NCBI RefSeq assembly: GCF_003286085.1
Contig: NW_020825366.1
Coordinates: 372,001-436,000 of the forward strand
Origin: Drosophila persimilis
Taxonomy: Eukaryota; Arthropoda; Insecta; Diptera; Drosophilidae
DNA length: 64,000 nt
Direction of reading: 5' to 3'
This document shows positions 33,379 through 44,377 of the stretch, piece by piece (the stretch's first letter is position 1; every line of letters begins with the position of its first letter). A program made the position numbers and the translations under genes. The notes under the pieces were generated by a model that was not told the DNA's origin, searched no databases, and saw only the letters and a list, made by a program, of their open reading frames with translations.

Positions 33379-35785
33379 ATGTTCACCGTCCTACAAGCTA
33401 CCGGACAGAATATAGAGATAGATCCCATCAACTCAAGGAATGGATATCACATATTCAAAACGAATACCATTAACATACCCATTAATTATGAATACCACTA
33501 TCTAACAATTAATATAACAAAAACAGATGAAACATATCAGAGTTTACTAGAACAGGCAACCCAATTTGATAACGAAATCCAAGTTCAATATTTAGTCGAG
33601 AAATTGCAACGTGAATTCAACGGCATAAAAATAGCCAAAAGAAACAGAAGAGGCCTTATAAATGCAGTAGGCACAATATATAAATATCTATTTGGAACGT
33701 TAGATCAAGATGATATGGTCGAATTAGAAGGGAAATTAGACAATCTGGCTAGCCACAGTGTTCAAGTTAACGAATTAAACTTAGTAATTCAAGCAGTAAA
33801 TTCCGGCATAGAAGTTGTCAATAAATTAAACAAAGATAATGACAGAAATAAACATCTAGAAATATTAATATTTAACCTTCAACATTTTACTGAGTACATA
33901 GAGGATATTGAATTAGGCATGCAGCTAACAAGATTAGGTATCTTTAATCCAAAATTATTGAGGCAGGATTACCTGAAACACATCGATTCAGAGAAATTAT
34001 TAAATATTAAAACATCTACCTGGTTGAAATCAGACACTAACGAAATACTAATAATTTCCAACATCCCACGAGAGATCAGAAATATTCCTATACTTAAAAT
34101 TGTTCCATATCCAGATGAAGATAATAACATCCTCACTGACCTAACGCAAAACAATTATTACATTCTAGAAAACGAGGTATATGAAAAAGAATCAAAACGA
34201 AAAATAAATGACGAATGTATTTCAGGAATAGTCAAACAAGTAGAAACAAAATGTCCAATCACCAAGGCACACCAAAACTTTCAAATAAATTTCATAGAAC
34301 CCAATATATTGTTAACTTGGAAATTACCAAAAACCTTATTAAACCAAGATTGCCTAAACCAAGAAATAAAAGTAGAAGGTAACGCATTAATAACGAGGGG
34401 GAACGTTGTGAGTTGCTGCGGACACCGCAACTCTACGGTTATACCCGATACTAAGTCAGTATGGCTCTCCTCCGGCAGACGCCGCTAATATAAAACGACA
34501 CAGAAAATCAGTCTGAGCGTGACGTCGGGCGCTGCGTAGCCACTGCAAATTGATTTGTTCCTTTTGGCTATAAAAATGATCTCATCTGATCCAGATTCAG
34601 CAACCTGATAGATATGGTCATTATTTATGATTCTGCGTTTTTAGTTTTCTCGAATGTGCAATATTGTTGATGCAACAGATTTTCGTCCTTTGTGTGGGCG
34701 GAAGGGGGTGGCTCGAAATTTTGAGATATACGTTTTATAGTGAGATCTAACAGGAGTACGGACACTAAATTTGGTTACTCTAGCCTTAATACTCTCTGAG
34801 ATTTGTGAATATCCCCAGATTTGCATCCTTTGCGGGGGCGGAAGGGGGTGTGGCGAAATTTTGAAACAATCTCGTCTCGGTCTGATATATTAGGAGTGTG
34901 GATACCAAATTTGGTTGCTCTAGCTTTTATAGTCTCTGAGATCTAGGCGCTAATGTTTTACTCTAAGCAAAGCCGCCTATGCTACGTGTGTGTTAGAGAG
35001 AGACAGGGCGAGAAAAAATGAAATTGTTTTTTTGATGCTGGCTATAATAATAATATGATCCAATTCAGATTCTGCAGTCTAAAAGATATGGTCATTCTCT
35101 ATGATTCTGCGTTTTCTCGTATCTTTAAAATTGTGGATGCCACAGATTTTCGCCCTTTGTGGGGGCGGAAATGGGCGGGGCAAAGTTTTGAAATATTTTT
35201 GTAGCAGTGACATATCACAGAAGTGGATCCAAAACATCGTTGCTCTAGCTCTTATAGTCTTTGAGCACTAGGCGCTGAAGGGGGCGGACAGACGGACGGA
35301 CGGACAGACAGACAGGGCTCAATCGACTCGGCTATTGATGCTGATCAAGAATATATTTACTTCTGGACGTTACACACATCCACTTTTACCACATATCTAA
35401 TATACCCCAATACTCATTTTGAGTATCGGGTATAAAAATACATAATTGCAGCGTACAATTAAACGAATTCTTAATATCCAACTCAATACCAGAATTTGCA
35501 CAGAGCATATACATCAACAATAACGTAACAAAAATTAAACCACTGTCTTATTTGCAAACCAAAGAAATCGTAATAGAAAATACGCAATTAAATAATGTAT
35601 TACATGTAAGCTTAATACTACTATTTGTCATAATCATAATAGGATTAAGCTACAAATTGTTTAGTCTAAGTAAAAGCAATGAGCCTAAAACCGACCCGCA
35701 CATAGAAACATCCTTAGACGAAGACGAATCCCCAGCAGGCACAATTTTAGACGCTCCTGAACTATATCCAAGGATAATCGCCTGA
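33379..35785 (+). pseudogene. 17.6-like env gene, split by ISY K
   Basis: The frame from 33379 (MFTVLQATG) runs 338 codons to the ISY K insertion at 34394. It resumes near 35441 with a Cys-containing ectodomain part, a membrane span (VLHVSLILLFVIIIIGL) and a short tail ending at 35785. A basic cleavage-like site KRNRRG precedes a hydrophobic stretch LINAVGTIYKYLFG, the errantivirus layout. The start is uncertain: the frame is open upstream through a hydrophobic IIKIIILL, and env of this group is normally made from a spliced RNA. Apart from the ISY insertion I see no stop. Confidence 0.8.
34394..35433 (+). mobile_element. ISY element, copy K
   Basis: Forward copy of 1,040 bp inserted in env of the 17.6-like element. 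It carries several private deletions: 16 bp missing after TAAAACGACA near 34499, a short microsatellite near 35286, and loss of the TATGGGGTCGG block near 35360. It is the most eroded of the long copies. Confidence 0.87.
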
Positions 35786-35812
35786 GGACAGGCTTAAATC
35801 TAACAATGGGGG
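35786..35812 (+). promoter_or_regulatory. Polypurine tract of the 17.6-like element
   Basis: AATGGGGG directly before the LTR start AGTGACAT. It is the expected plus-strand priming site. Confidence 0.7.
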
Positions 35813-36519
35813 AGTGACATATCTATAGTCCATGCTCCGCATACCCTTGTCTATGTCTATTACCCTGCACCCACAATACTATAAACAATCCGACACTACT
35901 ATAAACAATCCGACACTCTCAGCTCCGAAACCCCATAAACAATCTCACGCTCGAAATGGACCACGCGTAACCGATTGCAGGCAATGTAAACAAACACCCT
36001 AAGCTAGAAGTGGAACATAAAACAATAGATGCCGCATTAGAATCCAGCCGCACTAAAATCCAGCAGCACTAGAATCACGCCACTCTTCAGAGATCAATTA
36101 CTAATCGATTCTCAAGAACCACGCCATCGTAGCTGACCAATCAGAGGCCCTATTCTCAAGTAATGCAACACCGATCATACGCAGCGGAAGTCTTTCATCA
36201 AAAGCCGCCTTTCCCACATATCGATCGAGTCACGTACTCCATCTCCGAAGCCGAAGTCGAAGCCAACGCCTCCGAATCCAAATCCGAATCCCAAGCCGAG
36301 CATCATGATATAAATAGTCTACATTTGGGAAGGCAAATCAGTTCTGTTCAAGACAAACGTCAATCGCGACACCGTCGGAGAATTCAACAAAAGTTAATTC
36401 CATTCAAGACACCGGACATCAGTCATCGTCGGGGAAATAACTAATCAATGTGCACTAAGTTTAAGTGAAAGAATAAAATCTTTTTTTAAAACGCAAACTG
36501 CAGTGTCGCATATTTAACT
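35813..36519 (+). repeat. 3' LTR of the 17.6/297-like element (707 bp)
   Basis: Starts AGTGACATATC after the polypurine tract and ends CGCATATTTAACT. AGT...ACT ends are typical of the 297/17.6 group. It is followed by ATAT, a possible target duplication in a TA run. AATAAAATC near 36472 may be the polyadenylation signal. The final 70 bp recur at 27839-27909, 25299-25369 and, reversed, at 19458-19528. Confidence 0.85.
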
Positions 36520-36995
36520 ATATATATATTTATTTATTAATTCCCGAGTAAACACGTCCGCTTTAATCAATCGATTCTCAGTCAATAACTCCAGCCCAAC
36601 TTCTGCAAGTTCAGCTAAGCGGTACCGAACCAAAAGCTCGAAGATCGGATGATATTTGGAAACTTTAACTGCATAATCGGATGATCTTAGGAACTTTAAC
36701 TGCATAATCGGATGATCTTTCGCCCAATTGAGCGAAATTTTGGTGAAGCTTTAAGCTATGCTCTCCCTACGCTACGCTACTCTCTTGGGTCAAGGTAAAC
36801 GTGACGTCTTTCGCTTAAATGCGTGCGCTGCGCGCCGACTCTCTTTAGAAAGCTTTTCGGAAAGCTTGCAGCTTACGATCCACTTTCGGAGTTACTATGT
36901 ATCTGCACTTTTAAGCATTACCAAAAAAAAACTGTGCTTATCCGTGATGTTCCATACTCTGGACTGTACCAGCCCCATTTTTGGCTATTCAGTGA
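36520..36995. other. Unassigned DNA with a 31-bp direct repeat
   Basis: A TA-rich start is followed by two and a half copies of a 31-bp repeat (36661-36691, 36692-36722, partial before). I recognise no coding motif. It may be remnant BEL leader or other LTR sequence joined to the truncated BEL pol at about 36996. Confidence 0.5.
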
Positions 36996-37967
36996 TTGAA
37001 GAGGTTGAGTGAGTCTGCAAAACTCTCATTCCCTAAAGCTGCTGAAGTTATTGACTCCGACTTCTATGTCGATGACATGTTGACTGGTGCTGGTTGCGTA
37101 GAGGAGTTAAAGACAATTAAGTCTGATGTGGCTCAGGTTCTTCAAGCCGCTGGGTTTGAATTGACTAAATGGTTTTCGAGCTCACCTGAGGTCACCGCAT
37201 CCGAGAGCACAGTTAAACCGATAACGATCTCGGACTCAGAGTCAACTAAGGCGTTAGGAATATCGTGGCTGCCACACGAAGACGTCTTTAAGTTCCAAAT
37301 TGACACGTCAGTTATCGGTCTCCGAGCGACAAAACGGAACATATTATCGGTGACATCAAAGCTGTTTGACCCCCTTGGCTTGTTAAGTCCTTTAGTAATT
37401 AAGGGAAAGATCCTACTGCAGGAGCTTTGGCTTAACAAGCTAGGTTGGGATGAGTCAATTCCAATGAACTTGGAAACAGCATGGAACTTATTAAAAGAAT
37501 CCTTGGGTCAGTTGGAGAAGATTACCATACCTCGATTTGTGCATACTGATCTCATGTCACCGATTCAAGTACATGCCTTTGCCGACGCATCCATGAGAGC
37601 TTATGGAGCCTGCGTCTATATCCGTAGAAAGACTGCAGAAGATTTCGAGGTCTCCTTGTTGACTGCAAAGTCGAAAGTAGCGGCACCCAAGACGAAAACG
37701 CTCCCAAGGCTTGAGTTATGTGCCGCTCACATTCTAGCAGACCTTTGTCACCGAATCAAATCACTGCTCAAGGTTCCAATTGAGAACGTGATATTCTGGT
37801 CAGATTCAGAAGTTACTCTTCATTGGATCAGATCCCACCCTTCGTCGTTGTCAACATTCGTTGCGAACCGAGTAGCGGAGATTCAAGAGTTGTCAAGTGA
37901 AGCTACGTGGCGGCATGTGCCAATAAAACAGAACCCAGCAGACATAGTTTCGAGAGTCAGGTTGTGA
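36996..37967 (+). pseudogene. BEL/Pao pol: end of RT and RNase H
   Basis: The frame starts inside RT just before the catalytic block DSDFYVDDMLTGA, so protease and most RT are missing. It continues with BEL-type sequence: ALGISWLPHEDVFKF, RNILSVTSKLFDPLGLLSP, KILLQELWLNKLGWD. RNase H follows with VHAFADASMRAYGACVY, LPRLELCAAHILADL, IFWSDSEVTLHWI and RHVPIKQNPADIVSR. A small frameshift at about 37957-37967 separates it from the downstream frame. Confidence 0.87.
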
Positions 37968-37980
37968 CGTAGAGGAAATC

Positions 37981-38388
37981 GTGCAGTCGATCTGGTTTGG
38001 TGGACCAGAGTTCTTAAAGTTTGAAGAAGAGAGCTGGCCCAGAAATCCACACTTCGAGCCTTCCGAAGAAGAGATACAGATGGAAAGTCGGGAGAAATCG
38101 GTCGGACTGACCGTCGCGGCCAAGTCAAATTATTTAGTGGATGTAATCGAGGGATACTCGTCACACCTCAAACTTCTAAGAGTGTTCGTTTTCGTGTTCC
38201 GCTTCATCCGAAAATGCAAAGACAAAAGTCTCAACTTTGGAAAAATTCCGTCATCCGTAGAATACGACGAGGCGTTTCTAAAAATAGTCGAAATAACACA
38301 GAAAAATGAGTCTCAAGAAGATATTGTGCGACATACGTTCGCTATCTGCATCAAACGAGTTTTCATGCCGGCCCACGAGCACTCGTGA
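37981..38388 (+). pseudogene. BEL/Pao pol: RNase H-integrase linker
   Basis: 135-aa frame beginning SIWFGGPEFLKFEEESWPRN and holding LVDVIEGYSSHLKLLRVFVF, both typical of the BEL linker. It ends where the integrase zinc finger should start. The HH part of the finger is missing and the frame changes at 38385. Confidence 0.8.
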
Positions 38389-39452
38389 GTATCCTTAGAC
38401 AACGCATTTGGATAGTGAATGCTCAGGCGGTCTGCAGGGCGACAGTTAGGTCATGTATTCGTTGCTTTAAATGCAAGCCGCTACTCCAGACCCAAATGAT
38501 GGGCAACTTACCCGCAGACCGGCTCCGTGCTCTCCGCCCATTTTCAGTATGTGGCGTTGATTTTTGTGGCCCAGTCTATACGACTCTGAAAATTCGTGGA
38601 AGGCCCCCTTATAAGTCCTACATAGCGTTATTTGTCTGTTTTGCGTCCAAGGCGGTTCATTTAGAAATTGTCTCCGATTTGACGACTAATTCCTTCTTGT
38701 TGGCATTCCAAAGGTTCGTCGGTCGTCGAGGATGTCCGCAACGCGTGAACTGCGACAACGCGACAAATTTCGTCGGAGCAAGTCGCCACTTCAGCGAACT
38801 GCGGAGGAAGATAGAGGCGGAAGCGGACGCGATATGCGAATTTGCGTCAAGAAGCAGGTGCGAGATTGCCTTCATACCGCCTCGAGCACCGCACATGGGC
38901 GGACTTTGGGAGGCCGGTGTGAAGTCTGCCAAGGGCCTACTCCTACGGGCAGTCGGAAGCGCTCTCCTCACCGCAGAGGAGCTGGAGACCGTGCTGGTCG
39001 GGATCGAGGCGGTACTCAACTCGCGCCCGCTAGGACCCCTAAGCCCAGACCCAAGCGACGGAGACATGCTGACTCCCGGGCACCTGCTGACAGGCGGGCC
39101 GCTCATCGCACCCCCAGCACCCAGGACCCCGGACCAGGAGGGTCTGAGCTGCTTAAAGCGATGGCGGCTTGTCTCGTCAGCCAGGCAAATGTTCTGGCAG
39201 CGATGGTCCCGGGAGTATGTGGTGGGATTGCAAATAAGATTCAAGTGGCACCAGGAGGAACCAAACATCAAGGAAGGCGACCTCGTAATCGTCGCCGAGG
39301 ACAACCTGCCCCCTCAACAGGGGCTCCTCGGAAGGGTGGTCGGAACAACCGCCGGGCAGGACGGAAGGGTCAGAGTGGTCGACCTAAGGACGAGCAGCGG
39401 AGCCACGTTCAGGAGGCCAATCCACAAGTTGGCTCTTCTGCCACTGGTTTGA
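38385..39452 (+). pseudogene. BEL/Pao integrase with C-terminal domain
   Basis: 355-aa frame. It has the Cys pair of the zinc finger (CIRCFKC), and the DDE core residues lie in CGVDFCGPVYT, RVNCDNATNFVG and MGGLWEAGVKSAK. The BEL-specific C-terminal domain follows (RWSREYVVGLQ, GDLVIVAEDNLPP, GRVVGTTAGQDGRVRVVDLRT, PIHKLALLPLV). It stops 27 bp before the LTR. The core looks intact, but the finger is truncated. Confidence 0.86.
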
Positions 39453-39479
39453 AGCCTTCCAGTCCTTCAACGGGGCCGG

Positions 39480-40199
39480 TGTAGCGCCATTTGGCGTATA
39501 ATAATTGTTATTAGGATCGTATTTTATGAAGTCTAGTGTAAGTTAGGCTAGGGCAAAGCGGGAGCGCAATAAAAGCTCGCTCTCTCGCTCTTGGCGAATT
39601 CGCCCTGCTTTGCCACCGTAGGTAAGATAGGCGCAGAAGAAATTGTTTGAATATATGAAGAGAAGTCGAGAAAAATCTATGAAAACGAACGCACGCACTC
39701 CTTTTTTTTTCGTCGTCGTAAAATACAAATTTGCAGTCACCCAAGTTTTTCGGTCTCTTTATTTTAGAAAAACTATTCTAAATTTTCAGGAATTAATGAT
39801 GCAGTATCGAAACTTTAAAGGAATCATTTAGTCACGGCACTTTGTAACGGCAATGCCTTATTGTAAAATTAAAGCTTATTTTTCGCTGAAATATTTTAAA
39901 AGTTAGGCGTATGCCAAATAAATTGTATTCTCTAACGTTTTGATTTTAAAAACCTTTCTTTTTTATCACCCACTTATACAAAAAAGATTCTTTAACGAGC
40001 GGGAACGAAATTAACTCTGAATTATGCTCGCACTTGTCATGAGATAGGAGAGTGGAACTTTTCTCCCTCTCTCTCTTTCTTACACACAAGCCCGCCGTTC
40101 TGTCTCGCTTCCCTCCGCCAGAGCGAACACACTGCACGAGAAAGAGTGTGTGAGATGGATAGAGAGATCGAGAGAGAATGAGTAAGCGCGTGGAAGGCG
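39480..40199 (+). repeat. BEL/Pao 3' LTR (5' boundary clear) and flanking DNA
   Basis: A purine-rich CGGGGCCGG is followed by TGTAGCGCCATTTGGCG, the expected TGT start of a BEL LTR. AATAAAAGCTCG near 39567 could be a polyadenylation signal. The 3' LTR end cannot be placed without a second copy. The rest to 40199 has no gene I recognise. Confidence 0.55.
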
Positions 40200-40480
40200 A
40201 TTTGGTCGTTATGGCTATAATAACGATCCGATCTCATCCACATTTGACAGTCTAGTAAATATGGCGTTCTCTACGATTCTGCGTTAATTGTGAATGCCAC
40301 AGATTTTTGGTCTTTGTGGGGGCGGACGGGTCCAGGTGTCTGGATATACAATTTGGTTGCTCTAGCTTTCATGGTCTCTGATATCTAGGTGCTCATCAAG
40401 GACGCTCATAGGACGAAAAGGCTTCCTTCTGGAAGTTACACTCATCCAGAGCCACATCTATTTGAGTACCATGGACCTTC
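40200..40480 (+). mobile_element. Decayed ISY/DINE-1-type fragment, copy L
   Basis: Diverged and internally deleted. Recognisable blocks are GGCTATAATAACGATCCGATCT, TCTCTACGATTCTGCG, a GTGGGGGCGGACGGG block, TTTGGTTGCTCTAGCTTTCA and CTTCCTTCTGGAAGTTACAC, in the same order as in full copies. It is much older than the other copies and lies just upstream of the aminopeptidase exons. Confidence 0.7.
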
Positions 40481-40675
40481 AAGAGTTCATGATTTGTTAG
40501 CCCCATTTGTCAAAGATATACATACATAGATATGTTTACATGTTACAAGATATGGAGTACATTCATTGCCTCAATTTGGCATTCTCTATTGCTAGAAATT
40601 GAACACGAAATACGTATCTAGAATATTGTGATATTTGGTACTTTGTGTGGGCTTAACGAAAAATAATGCTTGCAG

Positions 40676-41877
40676 CGCCTGCGACCACGTCCCCAGGCTA
40701 TCCAGCGTCGCTGGACTTATACGCAAGAAAAAACGAGGTCTGCGACCTCGAAGGATGGCGCATTGGTCTGCAGAAGGCAGCCGCCCAGAACCTGACGAGA
40801 CAGCTGCAGGAGATGCCCTCCAACCTCCTCACACCCACAGCTTTTGCGCAGAATGTCGTCGAGGTGCTGTGCAAATCCGGTGTCAATGTGGAGGTCAAGG
40901 TCGAGGGCTGGGCCGAGAGCCAGTCAATGCACGCCTTCCTGGCTGTGGGCAAGGCCTCGTGCGAGCTACCCATCTTCCTGGAGCTGAGTTACTACGGCAC
41001 CTGTGCCGAGGAGCGCCCCATTGTGCTGGTGGGCCAAGGCGTGACTTACGATGCTGGAGGATTGTGCCTGAAAGAGAAACATGAGCTCTTCCATATGCGT
41101 GGCGACATGACCGGGGCCGCCGTTGTGGTGGCCTGTTGTCGAGCTGTGGCTGGCCTGCGTTTACCGGTAAGTACTCAGGACAGAAATGATATCTCCTTGA
41201 ATAATAATGCTGTTCTTAGGTCAACATTCGCGGCCTGATACCTCTTTGTGAAAACGTAGTGGGCTGCAATTCGGTCCGTACTGGGGACATGGTAGAGTCC
41301 ATGAACGGCAAGACCATCGAGATCCAGTGCACCGATCACGAGGATGTACTGGTCCTGGCAGACGCCCTGCTGTATGCGCAAAACTTCTGTCCCAAGTGCA
41401 TCATTGACGTCGGCACCTGCTCGGGCTACATGCGCCAGGCCCTGGATGAGTCGGCTGCGGGGGTCTTTACCAACTCGGAGATCCTGTGGCAGCAGATCAA
41501 GCACGCCAGCATGCATACCGGAGATCGTGTGTGGCGCTTCCCATTGTGGAAATATTACAGCAAGGCCGTGCGTGCCGGGGGACGCAGCGATGTGCAGAAC
41601 TATGGCATTGACCGAGGTGGACGTCCCTGCAAGGCCGCTGCCTTTCTCCGTGAGTTTGTGCCCCAGTGGATGCATATTGTGAGTATTGTGGGGCGCTTTG
41701 TTTGGGCGCAGAGCTTATGGACTTTCTCCCTCAAAGGATGCCACAAATGTTATGGTGACAAAGGGCTTCGAATACGAGTATCTGCGCAAGGGAATGGCCG
41801 GCCGCCCGACCCGAACACTGGTGGAGTTTATTGCTCTGACGATTTGCAAGGATACGGCCCCACGTTTGGCCAAGTAA
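40676..41877 (+). CDS. M17 leucyl aminopeptidase-like gene (S-Lap type), three C-terminal exons
   Basis: Exons 40676-41166, 41220-41678 and 41737-41877. Both introns are short (53 and 58 bp) with GT..AG ends, and an acceptor (TTGCAG) precedes the first exon. The product has the M17 catalytic half: GWRIGLQKAAAQNLTRQLQ, EMPSNLLTP, VGQGVTYDAGGLCLK, FHMRGDMTGAAVV, NIRGLIPLCENVVGCN, GDMVESMNGKTIEI, KGMAGRPTRTLVEFI. Two key positions differ from active enzymes: the metal/catalytic Lys in GxGxTxDxGG is Gln, and the NTDAEGR-type motif reads CTDHEDV, losing the catalytic Arg. This is typical of Drosophila sperm leucyl aminopeptidases, several of which are thought inactive. The N-terminal exons are not seen upstream; they lie beyond the transposons or are lost. 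Confidence 0.85.
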
Positions 41878-41963
41878 TCAATCTCTAACGGGAATCCAAT
41901 GTTATATATATTTTTTACTGTGTTTTTTGACGATGCCACACACGAACACAAAATTATACTTGA
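41878..41963 (+). other. 3' flank of the aminopeptidase gene
   Basis: 86 bp of AT-rich DNA between the stop codon and the LINE tail. No AATAAA is visible before the LINE, so a polyadenylation site could have been displaced by the insertion. Confidence 0.4.
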
Positions 41964-44377
41964 GCTATTTATTTATTTATTTATTAAATTAACAATTATC
42001 TGTTAATAATGGTACTTAGTTACTAAAGGCGGAAAAAGATAAGTTAAAAGTTAGCTATATTTAAATGATTATAAATATTGCATGCAATTAGTTTAAGAGA
42101 CAGTTCAGGGGATAGGGTTTGACAGAGGGAGTTATAATTATAGCATAAAACCCTAAAAGGTTCATGATCAGCATAATTAGACCTACATATGGGTAGACGG
42201 ATAGGCCTAAAAGTACGGGTAGGTCTAGATGGAACGGCCAAGTCAATCTGACCCACGAGAGTTTGGGAGTCAACAGTCCCAAGAAGGAGCTTGTGCACGA
42301 ACATTACGCCATTGCATATTCTGCGATGGTGCAACGACGGCAGGTCAATAAGATTTAGCCTAGACCGGTAGGGTGGCAAGATTCTACCTGAGTCCCAGTT
42401 AAAGTTCCGGGCAAAAATTAAAAATGGCTTTGCACGGATTCAATAACAGCCTGCTGTACTTTATACTGCGGGCTCCACACACTAGAACAATACTCCAATA
42501 TAGGACGTACTAACGAGATGTACAGTTGTTTCGTAACGTACGGGTCGTCAAACTCCTTGGACCAACGCTTGATGAACGCTAAAACACCCTTAGCTTTATT
42601 TACAGTTGCAGCTATATGGGTGTTAAAACACATCTTATGATCAAAAAGGATTCCGAGGTCATTTGAACTCGAAATTCGCTCAAGGACATGATTTCCTAGA
42701 ACATATGGGAGCGCGAACAATGAGGAGCGCGACGGTAAAATGTCATAAGTTTGCATTTGGAAAGGTTCAGAAAAAGAAGATTAGTTGAACACCACAATAG
42801 TAGTTCACTTAGATCAAGTTGAAGGCGTGTGTGCAAATACCAATCAGAGTAAGAAAGACAGACATCATCAGCATACATTAGTGTAGTAGAGTATGTTATA
42901 ACTTGAGGAAGGTCATTCACAAATAAAATGAACAGAAGCGGGCCCAGATGACTTCCCTGTGGCACACCTGAAGTAACATTTACAATATTTGACAACACGT
43001 TAGAAAACAAAACACGTTGAGTACGGTTAGAGAGATAGGACAAAATCCAATCTAGAAGATTCGTTGGGAACCCTAATAAAGAGAGCTTGTGAATAAGCAG
43101 AGCATGGTTCACAGAATCGAATGCCTTGCTGAAGTCAGTAAAAACTACATCCGTCTGCAAACCAATTTGAAAACCACGGTGGATTAGGCTAGAAAACTCA
43201 AGAAGGTTAGTCGATGTTGAACGATGTCTGAAAAAACCGTGTTGCGACGGAGATATCAAGCTGCAACAAAGATGTTGCAGTTGCCGGGTGACCAGGAACT
43301 CAAGAAACTTCGGGATGGCGGAAAGCTTTGCGATACCGCGATCGTTTTTAATGTTTGATCTTGAACCTTTTTTGTGAAGCGGAATGATATAGGACTCATT
43401 CCAAATTACTGGGAGACAAGACTGTTCCAAGGAGAGGTTGAAGAGAAAGGTCAAGGGTTTGCAAAGGGACTGGGCACAGTGTTTTAAGATGCAACTTGGT
43501 ACCTTATCTGGACCCGCAGAAAACGACATGTCCATAGATGACAAACCTTCCAGAACAACGCTTTCCTCGAAAAAGGGCAGAAAAATGCTGTTAGCTTGAG
43601 GTAGCTGGTACGGATACGGAGTGGATGCGTTGTAAATATGAGACAAGTACGTTGTTTGGAAAAAGTTAGCGAATAAATTTGCAATACCAACAGCAGAAGC
43701 TTCTGTTTTGTTCTGGTAATGAAGGGACGGAGGAAAACCGTTTGACTTGCGCTTAGAGTTAACGAACGAATAGAATTTTTTAGGATCACTACGAAAGTTT
43801 CTACTACATTGTGAAAGGTAATGATTATAACACTGACTATTGACGGCAAGGAATAAAAGCGAGCGGAGGAGTATACAGCTGAGGCCAACGTGGAGCCCGA
43901 CTTCTGGTACTTTTTATAGAGCCGGGATTTATTATTTTTTAAGTATGACAAATACTTGGAGAACCAGGGAGGCTTGGACGATACAGGTACAGTGATATCT
44001 GGAACAAACGTATTTAGGGCGGAGTAAATAGAACTATAAAACGAGTTAACAGTTGCATCTATGTTCGGTAATGAATAAAGAAACGACCAATCAACACGCG
44101 AGAGATGTAGATCTAAATCGATAAAGTTTGTTTTGCGAAAACACTTTATGTGACAGGGAGCCATGGAACTGTCAGCACCTCCAGATTGTGTACACTCCAG
44201 TGATATCAACAAAGTTGGATGGTAAGGATCTTCAGGGAGAGATATTGGGCTTGCTCTAGATACCGTAGCAAGAGAACCATCGTTAACAAAAACGAGGTCA
44301 AGAAGTCTGTCCCTAATGTTTTTAACGGCATTAATTTGGACAAGGGAAATATCCGTTAGCCCATTGAAAAAGTCGTA
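41964..44377 (-). mobile_element. CR1-like LINE copy 2, 5'-truncated and decayed
   Basis: The reverse-strand copy begins with the same (TAAA)n-type tail (41964-41985) and matches LINE copy 1 through ORF2. It ends inside the endonuclease (NDFFNGLTD, near 44370), so ORF1 and the endonuclease N-terminus are missing. ORF2 is split into frames 42044-42379, 42418-42756, 42696-43646 and 43484-44377 by small indels. The YADD block survives. 5' truncation is usual for target-primed insertion. The left junction is with the aminopeptidase 3' flank and the right junction is with the gag array. Confidence 0.85.

Noticed and set aside
38732..39484. Plus-strand Arg-rich ORF of 250 aa
   Set aside because: Alternative frame of the BEL integrase; GC-rich composition keeps it open.
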